Below, piece by piece: positions 9,129 to 17,693 of a stretch of 64,000 bases of DNA. The notes beneath the pieces were generated by a model, which was not told where the DNA came from, made no database searches, and was given only the letters and a program-made list of their open reading frames with translations. Source of the stretch: Herbaspirillum sp. alder98 (GTDB taxonomy: Bacteria > Pseudomonadota > Gammaproteobacteria > Burkholderiales > Burkholderiaceae_D); the NCBI RefSeq assembly GCF_020179755.1, contig NZ_JAIUCY010000001.1, forward strand, positions 372,001 through 436,000, in the 5' to 3' direction. Within the stretch, counting starts at the first letter, position 1, and each line of letters begins with the position of its first letter. A program made the translations under genes and the position numbers.

Positions 9129-9581
9129 TTAGTGCGTCACGCGTGTGGTGCGTCCATTGGACAGCAGGCGCACCCGTTCGCCGACCTGGAAGGCTTCATC
9201 GGCATCCTGGGTAATGGCGCGCAGTTCGCCGTTTTCCAGGCGCACGGTGATTTCGAGGCCGGGCCGGTTAGCCACGCGCGACTCGACCTGGTTACCGACG
9301 ACGCCACCTGCCAGCGCGCCGACGATGCCAGCGGCCAGTGCGCCGTTACCGCCGCCGATGGCGGAACCCGCGGCAATGCCACCGAGCGCGCCACCTGCCA
9401 GCGTGCCGACGCCGCTGGCGCCCTTGTCGATGGTGACGTGACGAATCGATTCGACCACCGCCATGCGCACCGTTTGCTCTCCCTGTGCCTGGCGGGTGTT
9501 ATAGACGCTGGCCGAATTGGGGGTGACGGCGCAACCTGTGGCCATCAACCCGAGGGCCACTACTGCAATGAATTTTTTCAT
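9129..9581 (-). CDS. Glycine-zipper outer membrane lipoprotein (SlyB/Pcp-like)
   Basis: This 150-residue lipoprotein has a signal peptide and lipobox (MKKFIAVVALGLMATGC, lipidated Cys at 17). A glycine-zipper hairpin (about residues 57-100; GTLAGGALGGIAAGSAIGGG, then GIVGALAGGVVG) follows, and a small C-terminal beta domain (LEITVRLENGELRAITQ) completes it. This is the 17-kDa surface-antigen/SlyB architecture. The ATG at 9581 was chosen because it starts the signal peptide and has a GGAG SD; the frame extends upstream to 9653 without support. SlyB-type proteins stabilise the outer membrane under stress, and that role is inferred by family. It is monocistronic. Confidence 0.9.
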   Translation of the reverse strand: MKKFIAVVALGLMATGCAVTPNSASVYNTRQAQGEQTVRMAVVESIRHVTIDKGASGVGTLAGGALGGIAAGSAIGGGNGALAAGIVGALAGGVVGNQVESRVANRPGLEITVRLENGELRAITQDADEAFQVGERVRLLSNGRTTRVTH

Positions 9582-9685
9582 ACCAATACTCCAACTGAAA
9601 TGTGGCCATGCCGGCCGAATCCAAACAACAAACGTCATCTTAAACCAAAGCATGGCACATCAGCGGTTGGCACCGTCACAACATG

Positions 9686-10435
9686 TTACCGACCGCCGGA
9701 GACATCGATGAAGGTACCGGTGGCATAGGATGACTCGTCCGACACCAGCCACAGGATCGCATTGGCCACTTCCTCGGCGGTGCCGCCGCGCTTCATCGGC
9801 ACTGCATCCTTGAGGCGGTCGACCCGCCCTGCCTCGCCGCCGCTGGCGTGGATATCGGTGTAGATCAGTCCCGGGCGCACTGCATTGACGCGAATGCCCT
9901 CGGCCGCGACTTCCTTGGCCAGGCCGATGGTGAAGGCATCGATGGCGCCCTTGGAGGCGGCGTAATCGACATATTCGCCCGGCCCGCCCAGCTTGGCCGC
10001 CATGGAAGACAGGTTGACGATGGCGCCGCCACGACCGCCGTGCCGGGTCGACATGCGACGCACGGCTTCACGGGCGCACAGCAAACTACCGGTGATGTTG
10101 GCGATCAGGACCCGATTGATGCGTTCGGTGGTCATCTCGTCCAACCGCGACTGGTGTTCGAGGATGCCGGCATTGTTGACCAGCGCCGTCAGCGGGCCCA
10201 ACTCACGGTCGACGGTAGCAAACAGCTGGACGATATCGTCTTCCTTCGACACATCCCCCGCCACGGCGATGGCGCGCCCGCCGCCCTGCACGATATCGGC
10301 CACTACCGCATCGGCGGCTGCACGATTGGATACATAGTTGACCGCCACCGCATAGCCACGCTGCGCCGCCAGTCTTGCCGTGGCCGCGCCGATGCCGCGA
10401 CTGCCGCCTGTTACCAGGATAACCTTGTCTGCCAT
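9686..10435 (-). CDS. SDR-family NAD(P)-dependent oxidoreductase
   Basis: This 249-residue classical short-chain dehydrogenase keeps all motifs: TGGSRGIG (cofactor loop, residues 9-16), NNAG (88-91), catalytic Ser in NLSSMAA, and Y-x-x-x-K in YVDYAASKGAID. It ends in TGTFIDVSGGR, as FabG/glucose-1-dehydrogenase-like proteins do. The Arg-free YVSN after the second strand gives little guidance on NADH or NADPH. It stands alone, divergent from the DNA glycosylase gene, so no substrate can be named. Confidence 0.9.
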   Translation of the reverse strand: MADKVILVTGGSRGIGAATARLAAQRGYAVAVNYVSNRAAADAVVADIVQGGGRAIAVAGDVSKEDDIVQLFATVDRELGPLTALVNNAGILEHQSRLDEMTTERINRVLIANITGSLLCAREAVRRMSTRHGGRGGAIVNLSSMAAKLGGPGEYVDYAASKGAIDAFTIGLAKEVAAEGIRVNAVRPGLIYTDIHASGGEAGRVDRLKDAVPMKRGGTAEEVANAILWLVSDESSYATGTFIDVSGGR

Positions 10436-10590
10436 GTCTTTCTCCGATGGTTGGGGATTGAAGATTAAGTATTGGGTAATGACGCTATCGGCGCGGGTGC
10501 GCTAACATCGTGGCGTATTGTCGCCTGATGTGTTGCCGGGTGCGCTACGTGTAATTAATTTCATCCGAACCGAATTCCCGCCCAATCCAG

Positions 10591-11151
10591 ATGGCTGCTC
10601 GCAAACCCAGTTCTTCCGTATCTTCCCGGTCCCGCAGGCAACCGGTTAACTTCACCGCCAGCGATCCGGTGCTGGCCAGCTTTGCGCCGGTGGTGGCCAG
10701 TGATACAAGGGTGTTGATACTGGGCAGCTTGCCTGGGGCGGCCTCGCTGGCGGCCAGTCAGTATTATGGGCATCCGCGTAATAACTTCTGGCGGCTGGTG
10801 GGTGAGGTGATTGGTGTTGACCTGGTCGCAATGGATTACGAAACCCGGTTGTCTACCGTATTGGCGCACCAGATCGGATTATGGGACGTCATCGCCAATG
10901 CCAGGCGCACGGGCAGTCTCGACAGCGAGATCCGTGACCATACACAGAATGACCTGCTGACGCTGATCGACACCTTGCCGGCCCTGAAGACGATTGCCTT
11001 CAATGGCGGGACTGCCGCCAAGATCGGGTTGAAGGCGCTGGGAGAACGCGCCGGAGAATACCGGATTATAAGTTTGCCCTCCAGCAGCCCGGCCCATGCA
11101 TCGCTGTCGTATGACCAGAAACTGACGTCATGGCAGGCGCTAAACGCCTGA
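10591..11151 (+). CDS. DNA-deoxyinosine (hypoxanthine) glycosylase, UDG superfamily
   Basis: This 186-residue enzyme of the Mug/UDG fold matches family 6 (HDG), which removes deoxyinosine from DNA. Motif 1 reads GSLPGAASLAASQYYGHPRNNFW, where the Asn of NNFW and the GSLPG loop are diagnostic; motif 2 is near LPSSSPAHAS at the C-terminus. The first 20 residues are Ser/Arg-rich and disordered. It is encoded divergently from the SDR gene with no strong SD seen before the ATG at 10591. The hairpin at 11182-11213 follows it. Confidence 0.85.
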   Translation: MAARKPSSSVSSRSRRQPVNFTASDPVLASFAPVVASDTRVLILGSLPGAASLAASQYYGHPRNNFWRLVGEVIGVDLVAMDYETRLSTVLAHQIGLWDVIANARRTGSLDSEIRDHTQNDLLTLIDTLPALKTIAFNGGTAAKIGLKALGERAGEYRIISLPSSSPAHASLSYDQKLTSWQALNA

Positions 11152-11181
11152 CAAGGTTTTCAGGTCAAACCACGCCAGAAC

Positions 11182-11213
11182 GCGATCCCGCTCCGCGCAC
11201 GAAGCGGGATCGC
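11182..11213. terminator. Intergenic hairpin between convergent genes
   Basis: GCGATCCCGCT and AGCGGGATCGC form a perfect 11-base stem with a 10-base loop in the 65-base gap between the convergent glycosylase and TctA-like genes. No T-run follows on either side, so it may work as an RNA 3' end or a weak terminator. Confidence 0.5.
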
Positions 11214-11216
11214 CCT

Positions 11217-12599
11217 TCATTTGAACGCTGCAATCAGCGCCGGCACTGACAGCACCGCCGTGTAGTAGCCCATGAACTGCACGCCGATGTTGAACCCGAC
11301 CAGCCGCTCCAGAAAACCACCCAGCATTCCGATCGACAGGATCACCATCAGTCCCAGGATGCCGCCCTCCCACAGGCCGATCACCAGCACCAGCCCGATG
11401 AAGGTGGCGATCACGGCTTCATGGCTGACCTTGCGCGCCACGAACGAGGCAGCATTGTGCGCATAGTTCATCGCGAACGGATAGGCGATCACCAGCGCAA
11501 TCACCACCGCCATCAGCGTGAACCAGAAGAACTCGGGGATCGAGAGCATGTTGTGCAGGTTGTTGACCTGCCCCGTCGCGGTGTCGACCGAAAAACGCGG
11601 CGGCGCATTGAATAACGGTCCGGCCGGGCCCGCTGCCACCGGGCTCAAGGGCAGTCCGAAGGCGATCAGCGGAATCAGCGTCTCGGCGATGTAGGTCGAT
11701 TCCGAGATGCCGTTGCGCGCAGTAATGACAGTGGTCACACGCTCGTAGGCCTGCTTGATGCGCCCGCCGATCAGTTCGCCCACCACTACCGCCATGGCCA
11801 CCGGACTGAAGACGAAGGTCGCGCTTGATACCGCCGCAGCCGCAGCCGTCACGCCAGCCTGGCGGCGACTCATCACCTTGAAGGGATTGGGAAAATACCC
11901 TTTCCACGCCTTCACGTCCGGCGCCAGCGAAAACACCTTGAACTCCTGGCGTCGCATGCCTTCACGCGCCTGCGGCGACAGCAGCGAGAACAGTGACGCG
12001 ATCAACGGGGCGACGGCGATTCCCAGAAAGTAACTGACCGATAGCTTGGTGCCATACTTCGCGGTCAGAGTCTGCAGCGCGACGATCAGCAGCACGAACG
12101 GCACCAGCGCCAGCATTGCGGCCCAGCGACCCGCCGAAAAATAAGCGATCAGCAGCGCCGCACTCAGGAATACCCAGGGCGCAAACTGCTTGATCATCTC
12201 GCCAAACGGCGCCAGCACCACCGCAAAGGCGATCGAGACCGGCACCGCGATAAGCGCCGCAATGGCGCCGCCCGACAACATCTTGCGCAACGCGATGTGC
12301 GGCACGCCCAGTCGTCGCAGCACGTTGGCGTCGCCGATCAAGGCCACCGCAGACGTGTCGCCAGGAATGCCTAACAACGCAGTCGGCACGGCGTGGGTCA
12401 TGTGCTTGGCTACCGCACCGGCGATGAAGAACGCCAGCACCGATGCGGGCGGCGCCCCCAACAGCACCACCAGCATGGTCAAGGGCGCCAGGGTGGTGGT
12501 CTCGTCGGTGCCAGAGACCAGGCCGATGGCCGAAAACAGCACGGCCCCCATCAGCGAGAAACCCAGCGCCGAGACGATATCGAACATCAATGGATCCAT
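11217..12599 (-). CDS. TctA-like large permease of a tripartite tricarboxylate transporter
   Basis: This 460-residue polytopic membrane protein has about eleven hydrophobic segments. TctA signatures are visible: GLVSGTDETTTLAPLTMLVVLLGAPPASVLAFFIAGAVAKHM near residues 26-68, with the Gly-Thr-Asp motif, and LLGIPGDTSAVALIGD near 75-91. TctA permeases import carboxylates driven by ion gradients with TctB and a periplasmic TctC. Here the next gene upstream (12601-13140) ends 1 base before this start and is the likely small subunit. No TctC-type binding protein is present. Its place at the end of the HMG-CoA cluster suggests uptake of a C5-C6 branched acid such as mevalonate or 3-hydroxy-3-methylglutarate; this is inference. 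Confidence 0.8.
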   Translation of the reverse strand: MDPLMFDIVSALGFSLMGAVLFSAIGLVSGTDETTTLAPLTMLVVLLGAPPASVLAFFIAGAVAKHMTHAVPTALLGIPGDTSAVALIGDANVLRRLGVPHIALRKMLSGGAIAALIAVPVSIAFAVVLAPFGEMIKQFAPWVFLSAALLIAYFSAGRWAAMLALVPFVLLIVALQTLTAKYGTKLSVSYFLGIAVAPLIASLFSLLSPQAREGMRRQEFKVFSLAPDVKAWKGYFPNPFKVMSRRQAGVTAAAAAVSSATFVFSPVAMAVVVGELIGGRIKQAYERVTTVITARNGISESTYIAETLIPLIAFGLPLSPVAAGPAGPLFNAPPRFSVDTATGQVNNLHNMLSIPEFFWFTLMAVVIALVIAYPFAMNYAHNAASFVARKVSHEAVIATFIGLVLVIGLWEGGILGLMVILSIGMLGGFLERLVGFNIGVQFMGYYTAVLSVPALIAAFK

Positions 12600-12600
12600 G

Positions 12601-13140
12601 TCAGCCTCCGTTGCCGGCGAGGACAGGACGCAGCCCCGCCGGCGCGCTGGCCTGCTCCGGCAACTGCTGCTGGGCTTGCAAGAACATATCGTAAAGGCCC
12701 AGTTCCTTCATCTCGGCCAATACTTCCGGCGCCACGTCTTCCAGCCGGCCCAGGTCGCCATACTGCTTGGTGAGGTCAGCCAGCACAGTGGCACGGAAGG
12801 CTTCGTCCGCGACCTCTTCCTGGACCACCCTCTTGGGCTTGAACAACAAGGCACTGACGATGCCGCCGAGCAGGCAGCCGACGATGCCACCCAGCATGGC
12901 GTAGGCATGCGCCATCTGGGCGTTGTCCATGAGACGTCGCAGCGAGAATTCGGCCAGCGCATACAACCCGAGGCTGATGGCCGCGCCGATGCCGATCGAC
13001 AGGCCCAGGTGACGAGCGTCGACGGTGTCGCCCCAGACCTCGAACAGGTTATAGCCGCCGCCGGAACCGGAGGCATCTACCGCCCCGGGCACAGACGAAG
13101 TGAGAGAAGATTGAGATGATTGCACGGTGTCGTCCTCCAT
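12601..13140 (-). CDS. Two-helix membrane protein paired with the TctA-like permease
   Basis: This 179-residue protein has two hydrophobic segments (about residues 45-62, GLSIGIGAAISLGLYALA, and 79-100, AMLGGIVGCLLGGIVSALL), a Ser/Gly-rich N-terminus and a charged C-terminal tail. The ATG at 13140 was chosen over a GTG at 13188; neither has a strong SD. It ends 1 base before the permease start, so the two are one unit and it likely serves as the small membrane subunit. It is not recognisable as TctB, which usually has four helices. The 100-base gap on its upstream side separates it from the MaoC genes. Confidence 0.65.
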   Translation of the reverse strand: MEDDTVQSSQSSLTSSVPGAVDASGSGGGYNLFEVWGDTVDARHLGLSIGIGAAISLGLYALAEFSLRRLMDNAQMAHAYAMLGGIVGCLLGGIVSALLFKPKRVVQEEVADEAFRATVLADLTKQYGDLGRLEDVAPEVLAEMKELGLYDMFLQAQQQLPEQASAPAGLRPVLAGNGG

Positions 13141-13240
13141 TGCTGTTTTAGTGGGTACTGCAAATACGTGGCTTTCTGCGGGGTGCACGGCGCCCCCCTG
13201 CCGGCGCGAGCGGGCAGGAACCGAACCTGAAACGATTTGA

Positions 13241-13657
13241 TCAGTGCGTCGCGCGCCGGACCGTGGCCTGGCCCATGGTCGTGATCTGGCCCCGGGTGTT
13301 GGCCAGCGACAGCGTCAGCGTGACGCGCTCGCCGTCGACGGCGGCCACCTGCCCGCTCAGGGTCAGCACCTCATCGACGTAGGCCGATTGCCGGTTCTGA
13401 TAACTGAAGCCTTGCAACTCGTCGGCTGCATCCATCAGTTCATAGACCAGCTGCATCAGCCAGTCGCCCTGCAACGGACCGTCGACCAGCAATGCCGGGT
13501 GCTGTTCGACGCCCTGCGCATACGGCAGGTCGTAATGAATCCGGTGGGCATTCCAAATCGCCGCGTTATAGAGAAACAATTGCACCGTGCCCGCCTGGTA
13601 CGAACGGGTCGGCAGCGCCTGGCCGATGGCGGCCGTCTTCATTGAAAACTGGCTCAT
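13241..13657 (-). CDS. MaoC-like dehydratase subunit (hot-dog fold), second half
   Basis: This 138-residue hot-dog-fold protein carries the catalytic region IWNAHRIHYDLPYAQ, where the Asp/His pair of the R-specific hydratase motif (N-x-H-x-I-H-Y-D) sits. The LLVDGPLQGDWLMQLV segment matches the central helix. It probably joins the upstream 151-residue protein as a two-chain hydratase of the HTD2/mesaconyl-CoA hydratase type, acting on an enoyl-CoA. It starts inside the upstream gene by a 4-base overlap, which supports a heterodimer. In this cluster the product may be HMG-CoA from 3-methylglutaconyl-CoA, but the substrate is not shown by sequence. Confidence 0.8.
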   Translation of the reverse strand: MSQFSMKTAAIGQALPTRSYQAGTVQLFLYNAAIWNAHRIHYDLPYAQGVEQHPALLVDGPLQGDWLMQLVYELMDAADELQGFSYQNRQSAYVDEVLTLSGQVAAVDGERVTLTLSLANTRGQITTMGQATVRRATH

Positions 13658-14109
13658 CGCGCGATCCTGGTCAGCCGCTCGATGACCACAGGATTTCCCT
13701 GGGCATCCTCGAAGCGGTTTTCGAAAACGAGAAAGATCAACGCACCATTGGCGCCGTTCTTTTCATAGATGTCCACCAGCGTCTGCCGCACGGTCAGCAC
13801 GTCCCCGCAGCGCAGGGTGCCGAACACCTCGTACTGGCTGCCGCCGGCCATGATGCGCTTGAGCGGCAGCTCCGGGATCAGCGGGCTGTCCGGCATATGG
13901 CCATCGGCCAGCAGGCGGTCGAGCGGCGTGATGGGCATGATGGCGCTGAACAGGAACAGCAACGGCGCCTCGTCGCCGCGACGAAAACGCTCCTCCTGCT
14001 GATTGGTCGCCACCGCATACTTGCGAATGTCGTTGCGTGTGATCTCGAAGGTATAAGGCGGCAGGCTCGCGCCTATGCTGCCGGTGATGGCCTCGGTAAG
14101 CAGTCCCAT
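13654..14109 (-). CDS. FAS1-like dehydratase domain protein (MaoC partner, first half)
   Basis: This 151-residue protein resembles the N-terminal 'FAS1-like dehydratase' half of MaoC hydratases (PPYTFEITRNDIRKYAVATNQQEERF; then IPELPLKRIMAGGSQYEVFGTLRCGDVLTVRQTLVDIYEKNG). It usually provides the non-catalytic hot dog of a double hot-dog enzyme. It overlaps the catalytic half by 4 bases and begins 15 bases after the CoA-transferase, so the three are read together. A single-chain ancestor split into two genes is typical of this family. Confidence 0.8.
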   Translation of the reverse strand: MGLLTEAITGSIGASLPPYTFEITRNDIRKYAVATNQQEERFRRGDEAPLLFLFSAIMPITPLDRLLADGHMPDSPLIPELPLKRIMAGGSQYEVFGTLRCGDVLTVRQTLVDIYEKNGANGALIFLVFENRFEDAQGNPVVIERLTRIAR

Positions 14110-14124
14110 GGTCTGTGCTCCGCC

Positions 14125-15357
14125 TCAGATCACGCCAAGCCGCTGCAGCTCGGCGTAACGCGTGTGGTCCATGCCCAGCCAGCCGCTGTAGACGCCCTCG
14201 TTGTGCTGCCCCGCCGACGGCGCGCTGGCGCCCCGCTCGAAGGTACCGCCGGACAGCTTCACGGGATTGCCGAAGACCGAAAAACTGGCCTCTTCGTACT
14301 GCACCGAGACCAGCATGTCGCGCTGTCTGAGATGCGGATCGGCGACCACTTCGTCGATGCCCTTGATCGGCGACAGCGGAAAGCGGTCGCCCACCATCGC
14401 CTCCAGTTCGGCCTTGGTGTACTTGCCGCACCAGCGGCGCACCGCCGGATCGACCTTGCGTTCATACACGCCCTGCTCGAAACGCTGGGCCATGGTCGCC
14501 ACTTCCGGGTCGGCCGCCATTTCCTCGTCGCCGAAGGTCTTGCAGGCTTCCATCCAGAATTTGTCGGTGTAGGCGCCAAAAAAGACGTAGCCATCCTTGC
14601 ACCGATAACGCCCGTACGGCTTGACGAAGGGGTGGCCGTTACCGCTGGGCGTGGTCACCTTGCCGGTCTCGGTATAAGTGACGACTGCGTTTTCGGTCAG
14701 CGAGACAATCGCATCCTGTTGCGACACGTCCACCATCTGCCCCTGCCCGGTGCGCTCGGCCTGGCGCAGCGCCGCCAGCGCGCCGACCGCGGCAAACAGC
14801 CCGGCCGACAGGTCGCCCAGCACCGTGCCCACGCGCATCGGCTCTTCCGCCAACCCGTTCATTGACCACAGGCCGCCGGTGGCCTGGGCGGTGCTGTCAT
14901 AGGCGGGCCGGGTGCGATTCGGGCCGGACTGGCCGAAGCCGCTGACGGCAGCAAAGACGATGGCCGGATTGGCCGCCTTGAGGGTCTGGTAATCCAGACC
15001 CAGCTTGTCCATGGTGCCGGGCCGGAAATTCTCCATGACGATGTGCGCCTTGGCGACCATTTCCAGGAAGACCTGCTTGCCTTCTTCGCTCTTGAGATCG
15101 AGATTGACGGCCAGCTTGTTGCGGTTGTACTGCGCAAAGAAGCCGCTGACGTGCTTATCGCCCAGTTGCCGGAATGGCGGGAATTCGCGCGTCAGGTCGG
15201 CATCGCGAGGATGTTCGATCTTGATCACGGTCGCGCCCAGATCGGCCAGGATCATCGCGCAATAAGGCCCGGCGACGACGCGCGTGAGGTCGAGCACGAC
15301 CACGCCGCTCAAGCTGCCGTGGGCGCGAACGATGCTTTCGAGTTGTTGTGCAACCAT
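14125..15357 (-). CDS. CaiB/BaiF class III CoA-transferase
   Basis: This 410-residue enzyme moves CoA between carboxylic acids without a ping-pong acyl-enzyme of class I type. The N-terminal signature VVVLDLTRVVAGPYCAMILADLGATVIKIEHP is clear, followed by NRNKLAVNLDLKSEEGK and the AYDSTAQATGG region that holds the catalytic Asp. The C-terminal part (DRFPLSPIKGIDEVVADPHLRQRDMLV) is also standard. SD GGAGAC lies 9 bases before the ATG. Within a cluster of HMG-CoA reductase and lyase genes, a transferase that charges 3-hydroxy-3-methylglutarate or 3-methylglutaconate is plausible but unproven. Confidence 0.92.
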   Translation of the reverse strand: MVAQQLESIVRAHGSLSGVVVLDLTRVVAGPYCAMILADLGATVIKIEHPRDADLTREFPPFRQLGDKHVSGFFAQYNRNKLAVNLDLKSEEGKQVFLEMVAKAHIVMENFRPGTMDKLGLDYQTLKAANPAIVFAAVSGFGQSGPNRTRPAYDSTAQATGGLWSMNGLAEEPMRVGTVLGDLSAGLFAAVGALAALRQAERTGQGQMVDVSQQDAIVSLTENAVVTYTETGKVTTPSGNGHPFVKPYGRYRCKDGYVFFGAYTDKFWMEACKTFGDEEMAADPEVATMAQRFEQGVYERKVDPAVRRWCGKYTKAELEAMVGDRFPLSPIKGIDEVVADPHLRQRDMLVSVQYEEASFSVFGNPVKLSGGTFERGASAPSAGQHNEGVYSGWLGMDHTRYAELQRLGVI

Positions 15358-15377
15358 AGAATGTCTTGTCTCCGTTT

Positions 15378-16295
15378 TTATGAATGTGCTGCCGCCAGCG
15401 TCGCCTTGCGCGCACGCGCCACGCGTGATGCGCTGGGTCGCTCGAGCCAGGCGTCGATGAACGCGCCGGCAGCGATCAGTGCGTCCAGGTCTACGCCGGT
15501 ACGCACGCCCTGCCCGTCAAAGAGATACACCAGGTCTTCGGTGGCGACGTTGCCGGTCGCGCCGGGCGAATAAGGACAGCCGCCCAGCCCCGACACGGAT
15601 GCATCGAACGTCCGAATGCCGGCGTCGAATGCCGCCTGGACATTGGCCACCGCCATGCCCCAGGTATCGTGAAAATGTCCCGCCAGCGCGGACAGCGGCG
15701 CCACCTCGGCACAGGCCCGCACCAGCTCGCGGGTGTTGTGCGGCGTGCCGGCGCCGATGGTGTCGCCCAGGCTGATTTCATAACAGCCCAGCGCCAGCAA
15801 CTGCGCCGTCACGCCAGCCACTGCCGGCGGCGCGATCGGCCCCTCATACGGACAACCCATCACGCAAGACACATAACCGCGCACCGCCACGCCATTGGCC
15901 TGCGCCAGCGCCATCACCGGCCGGAAGCGTTCGATGCTGTCGGCGATGCTGCAATTGATGTTCTTCTGCGAGAAGGTTTCGGAGGCCGCAGCAAAGACCG
16001 CGATCTCCTTGCAGCCAGCCGCCAGCGCCGCTTCCATTCCCTTGAGGTTGGGCACCAGCGCACTGGCGCGCAGGCCGTCGATGCCGCTGGCCTGGCGCAC
16101 GACCTGGTCGCTGCCCGCCATTTGCGGCACCCACTTGGGCGAAACGAAGGAACCGACCTCGATCGCCGTGAGACCGGCGGCCACCAGTTTGCCGATCAGC
16201 TCGAGGCGCACCTCGGGCGTGAGCATCCGTTTTTCGTTCTGCAGACCATCGCGCGGGCCAACCTCGACCAGTTGCACCGCAGGCGTACTGCTCAC
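15378..16295 (-). CDS. mvaB: Hydroxymethylglutaryl-CoA lyase
   Basis: This 305-residue HMG-CoA lyase splits HMG-CoA to acetoacetate and acetyl-CoA. The family's motifs are all present: [12 protein letters not shown] with the catalytic Arg and Asp, [13 protein letters not shown] with metal-binding His, and the active-site loop [14 protein letters not shown] with the catalytic Cys. The GTG start at 16295 was chosen because it overlaps the mvaA stop (GTGA); the frame extends upstream only as a shadow of mvaA. This mvaA-mvaB coupling is the arrangement known for mevalonate catabolism in Pseudomonas mevalonii. Confidence 0.95.
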   Translation of the reverse strand: MSSTPAVQLVEVGPRDGLQNEKRMLTPEVRLELIGKLVAAGLTAIEVGSFVSPKWVPQMAGSDQVVRQASGIDGLRASALVPNLKGMEAALAAGCKEIAVFAAASETFSQKNINCSIADSIERFRPVMALAQANGVAVRGYVSCVMGCPYEGPIAPPAVAGVTAQLLALGCYEISLGDTIGAGTPHNTRELVRACAEVAPLSALAGHFHDTWGMAVANVQAAFDAGIRTFDASVSGLGGCPYSPGATGNVATEDLVYLFDGQGVRTGVDLDALIAAGAFIDAWLERPSASRVARARKATLAAAHS

Positions 16296-17578
16296 TTGGC
16301 GCGCCGTTCGTTGAGCAGCGCGGTGGCGCGGTCGGTGCGCACGTCTTTCTCCTGCACCATCTGCTTGACGACCCAATCGATCTCGTCGCCGGCAGCGCCG
16401 GCCAGCAAGGCGATATTGCGCGCATGCAGCGCCATGTGCCCGCGCTGGATGCCCTCGGTCGACAGCGCGCGCAAGGCGCCCAGGTTCTGCGCCAGGCCGA
16501 CCGCCACGGCGATCTCGGCCAGTTCCTGCGCGCTCTTGACGGCCAGGATGCGCAACGACAGCTGCGCCATCGGGTGCGTCTTGGTGGCGCCCCCCACCAG
16601 GCCCAGTGCCATCGGCATTTCGATGGTGCCGACCAGATGGCCGTTGTTATCTTTTTCCCAGGTCGTCAGCGAACCGTAGTGACCGTTGCGGCAGGCATAG
16701 GTATGCGCACCCGCCTCGATGGCGCGCCAGTCATTGCCGGTGGCCACCACCAGCGGGTCGATGCCGTTCATGATCCCCTTGTTGTGGGTGGCGGCACGAT
16801 AGGGATCGATGGCCGCGAAGGTATAGGCTTCGATGATGCCGTCGATGACATCGGCGCCCTTCAGCTCGGCGGTATCGAATACTTCCGGCGCGAAGCGCGC
16901 CTGGGCGCGCGCCAGGCGCAAGTCGGCCAGGTTCGACAGGATGCGCAGGCGCACCTTGCCGCCGGTGACCTTCTCGATGAGCGGCGCGACCGCTTCGGCC
17001 ATGGTGTTGACGGTGTTGGCGCCCATCGCATCGCGCACATCCACGATCAGGTGCGCCACCACCATCGGGCCGATCGGGCTCGACTCGAAGGTGTGGATCT
17101 CGATGTCACGGCAACCACCGCCCAGCTTGATCAGCAACGCGTCCTTGGTATTGGCCAGGGCGATGATCTCGTCCTTGTTGCGCAGCAGGCTATGACGGGC
17201 GCCATGCGGGTCGCTCAGGCCGACGATCTGCACCTGCGCGCGCATCAGCGGCGCGCTGCTGGAGGTCAGGAAACCACCGCCGGCACGCGCCAGCCTGGCC
17301 ATGTAGGACGCAGCGGCCACCACCGAAGGTTCTTCCACCACCAGCGGCACCAGCACATCGCGGCCATTGACCTGGAAATTGGTGGCGATGCCGTAGGGCA
17401 GTTCGAACTTGCCGACCACGTTTTCGATCATGCCGTCGGCACGTTCCAGCGACAGGCCGCCGGCATTCTTGAGCAGGGTCACGTCTTCGGACGAGAGTTG
17501 CAGCAGGTCCTGCAGATGGTCGACGCGTTGCGCGGGCGTGAGGTTGCGAAAATTCGACAGGCGCGAATCGAGAGCCAT
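16292..17578 (-). CDS. mvaA: Class II (degradative) HMG-CoA reductase
   Basis: This 428-residue enzyme has exactly the length of the P. mevalonii MvaA. It contains the Glu motif [17 protein letters not shown], the Lys region [15 protein letters not shown] with Lys and Asp of the active site, and the flap His in [16 protein letters not shown]. Class II enzymes usually oxidise mevalonate to HMG-CoA with NAD+ in catabolism. The ATG at 17578 has an SD GGAGAC. The gene leads the minus-strand catabolic unit and faces a MocR-type regulator across 115 bases, where an inverted repeat lies. This operon direction and the lyase neighbour argue for catabolism rather than isoprenoid synthesis. Confidence 0.96.
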   Translation of the reverse strand: MALDSRLSNFRNLTPAQRVDHLQDLLQLSSEDVTLLKNAGGLSLERADGMIENVVGKFELPYGIATNFQVNGRDVLVPLVVEEPSVVAAASYMARLARAGGGFLTSSSAPLMRAQVQIVGLSDPHGARHSLLRNKDEIIALANTKDALLIKLGGGCRDIEIHTFESSPIGPMVVAHLIVDVRDAMGANTVNTMAEAVAPLIEKVTGGKVRLRILSNLADLRLARAQARFAPEVFDTAELKGADVIDGIIEAYTFAAIDPYRAATHNKGIMNGIDPLVVATGNDWRAIEAGAHTYACRNGHYGSLTTWEKDNNGHLVGTIEMPMALGLVGGATKTHPMAQLSLRILAVKSAQELAEIAVAVGLAQNLGALRALSTEGIQRGHMALHARNIALLAGAAGDEIDWVVKQMVQEKDVRTDRATALLNERRAK

Positions 17579-17647
17579 TCTTTTGTCTCCGTAGTTGATG
17601 TATGTGTTGGCTGAATGCATACTACCCCGCACTGTCTGCATCAAAAA

Positions 17648-17681
17648 GGTACAGTTAGAGCGGACACCTGAAATCTGTACC
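17648..17681. promoter_or_regulatory. Inverted repeat operator between mvaA and the MocR-type regulator
   Basis: GGTACAG (17648-17654) and CTGTACC (17675-17681) are perfect inverted 7-base arms 20 bases apart. They lie just before the regulator start codon and about 70 bases upstream of mvaA. MocR-family proteins bind repeats with such spacing, so this is the likely operator for both genes. Confidence 0.5.
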
Positions 17682-17693
17682 CACGGAAAAAAC

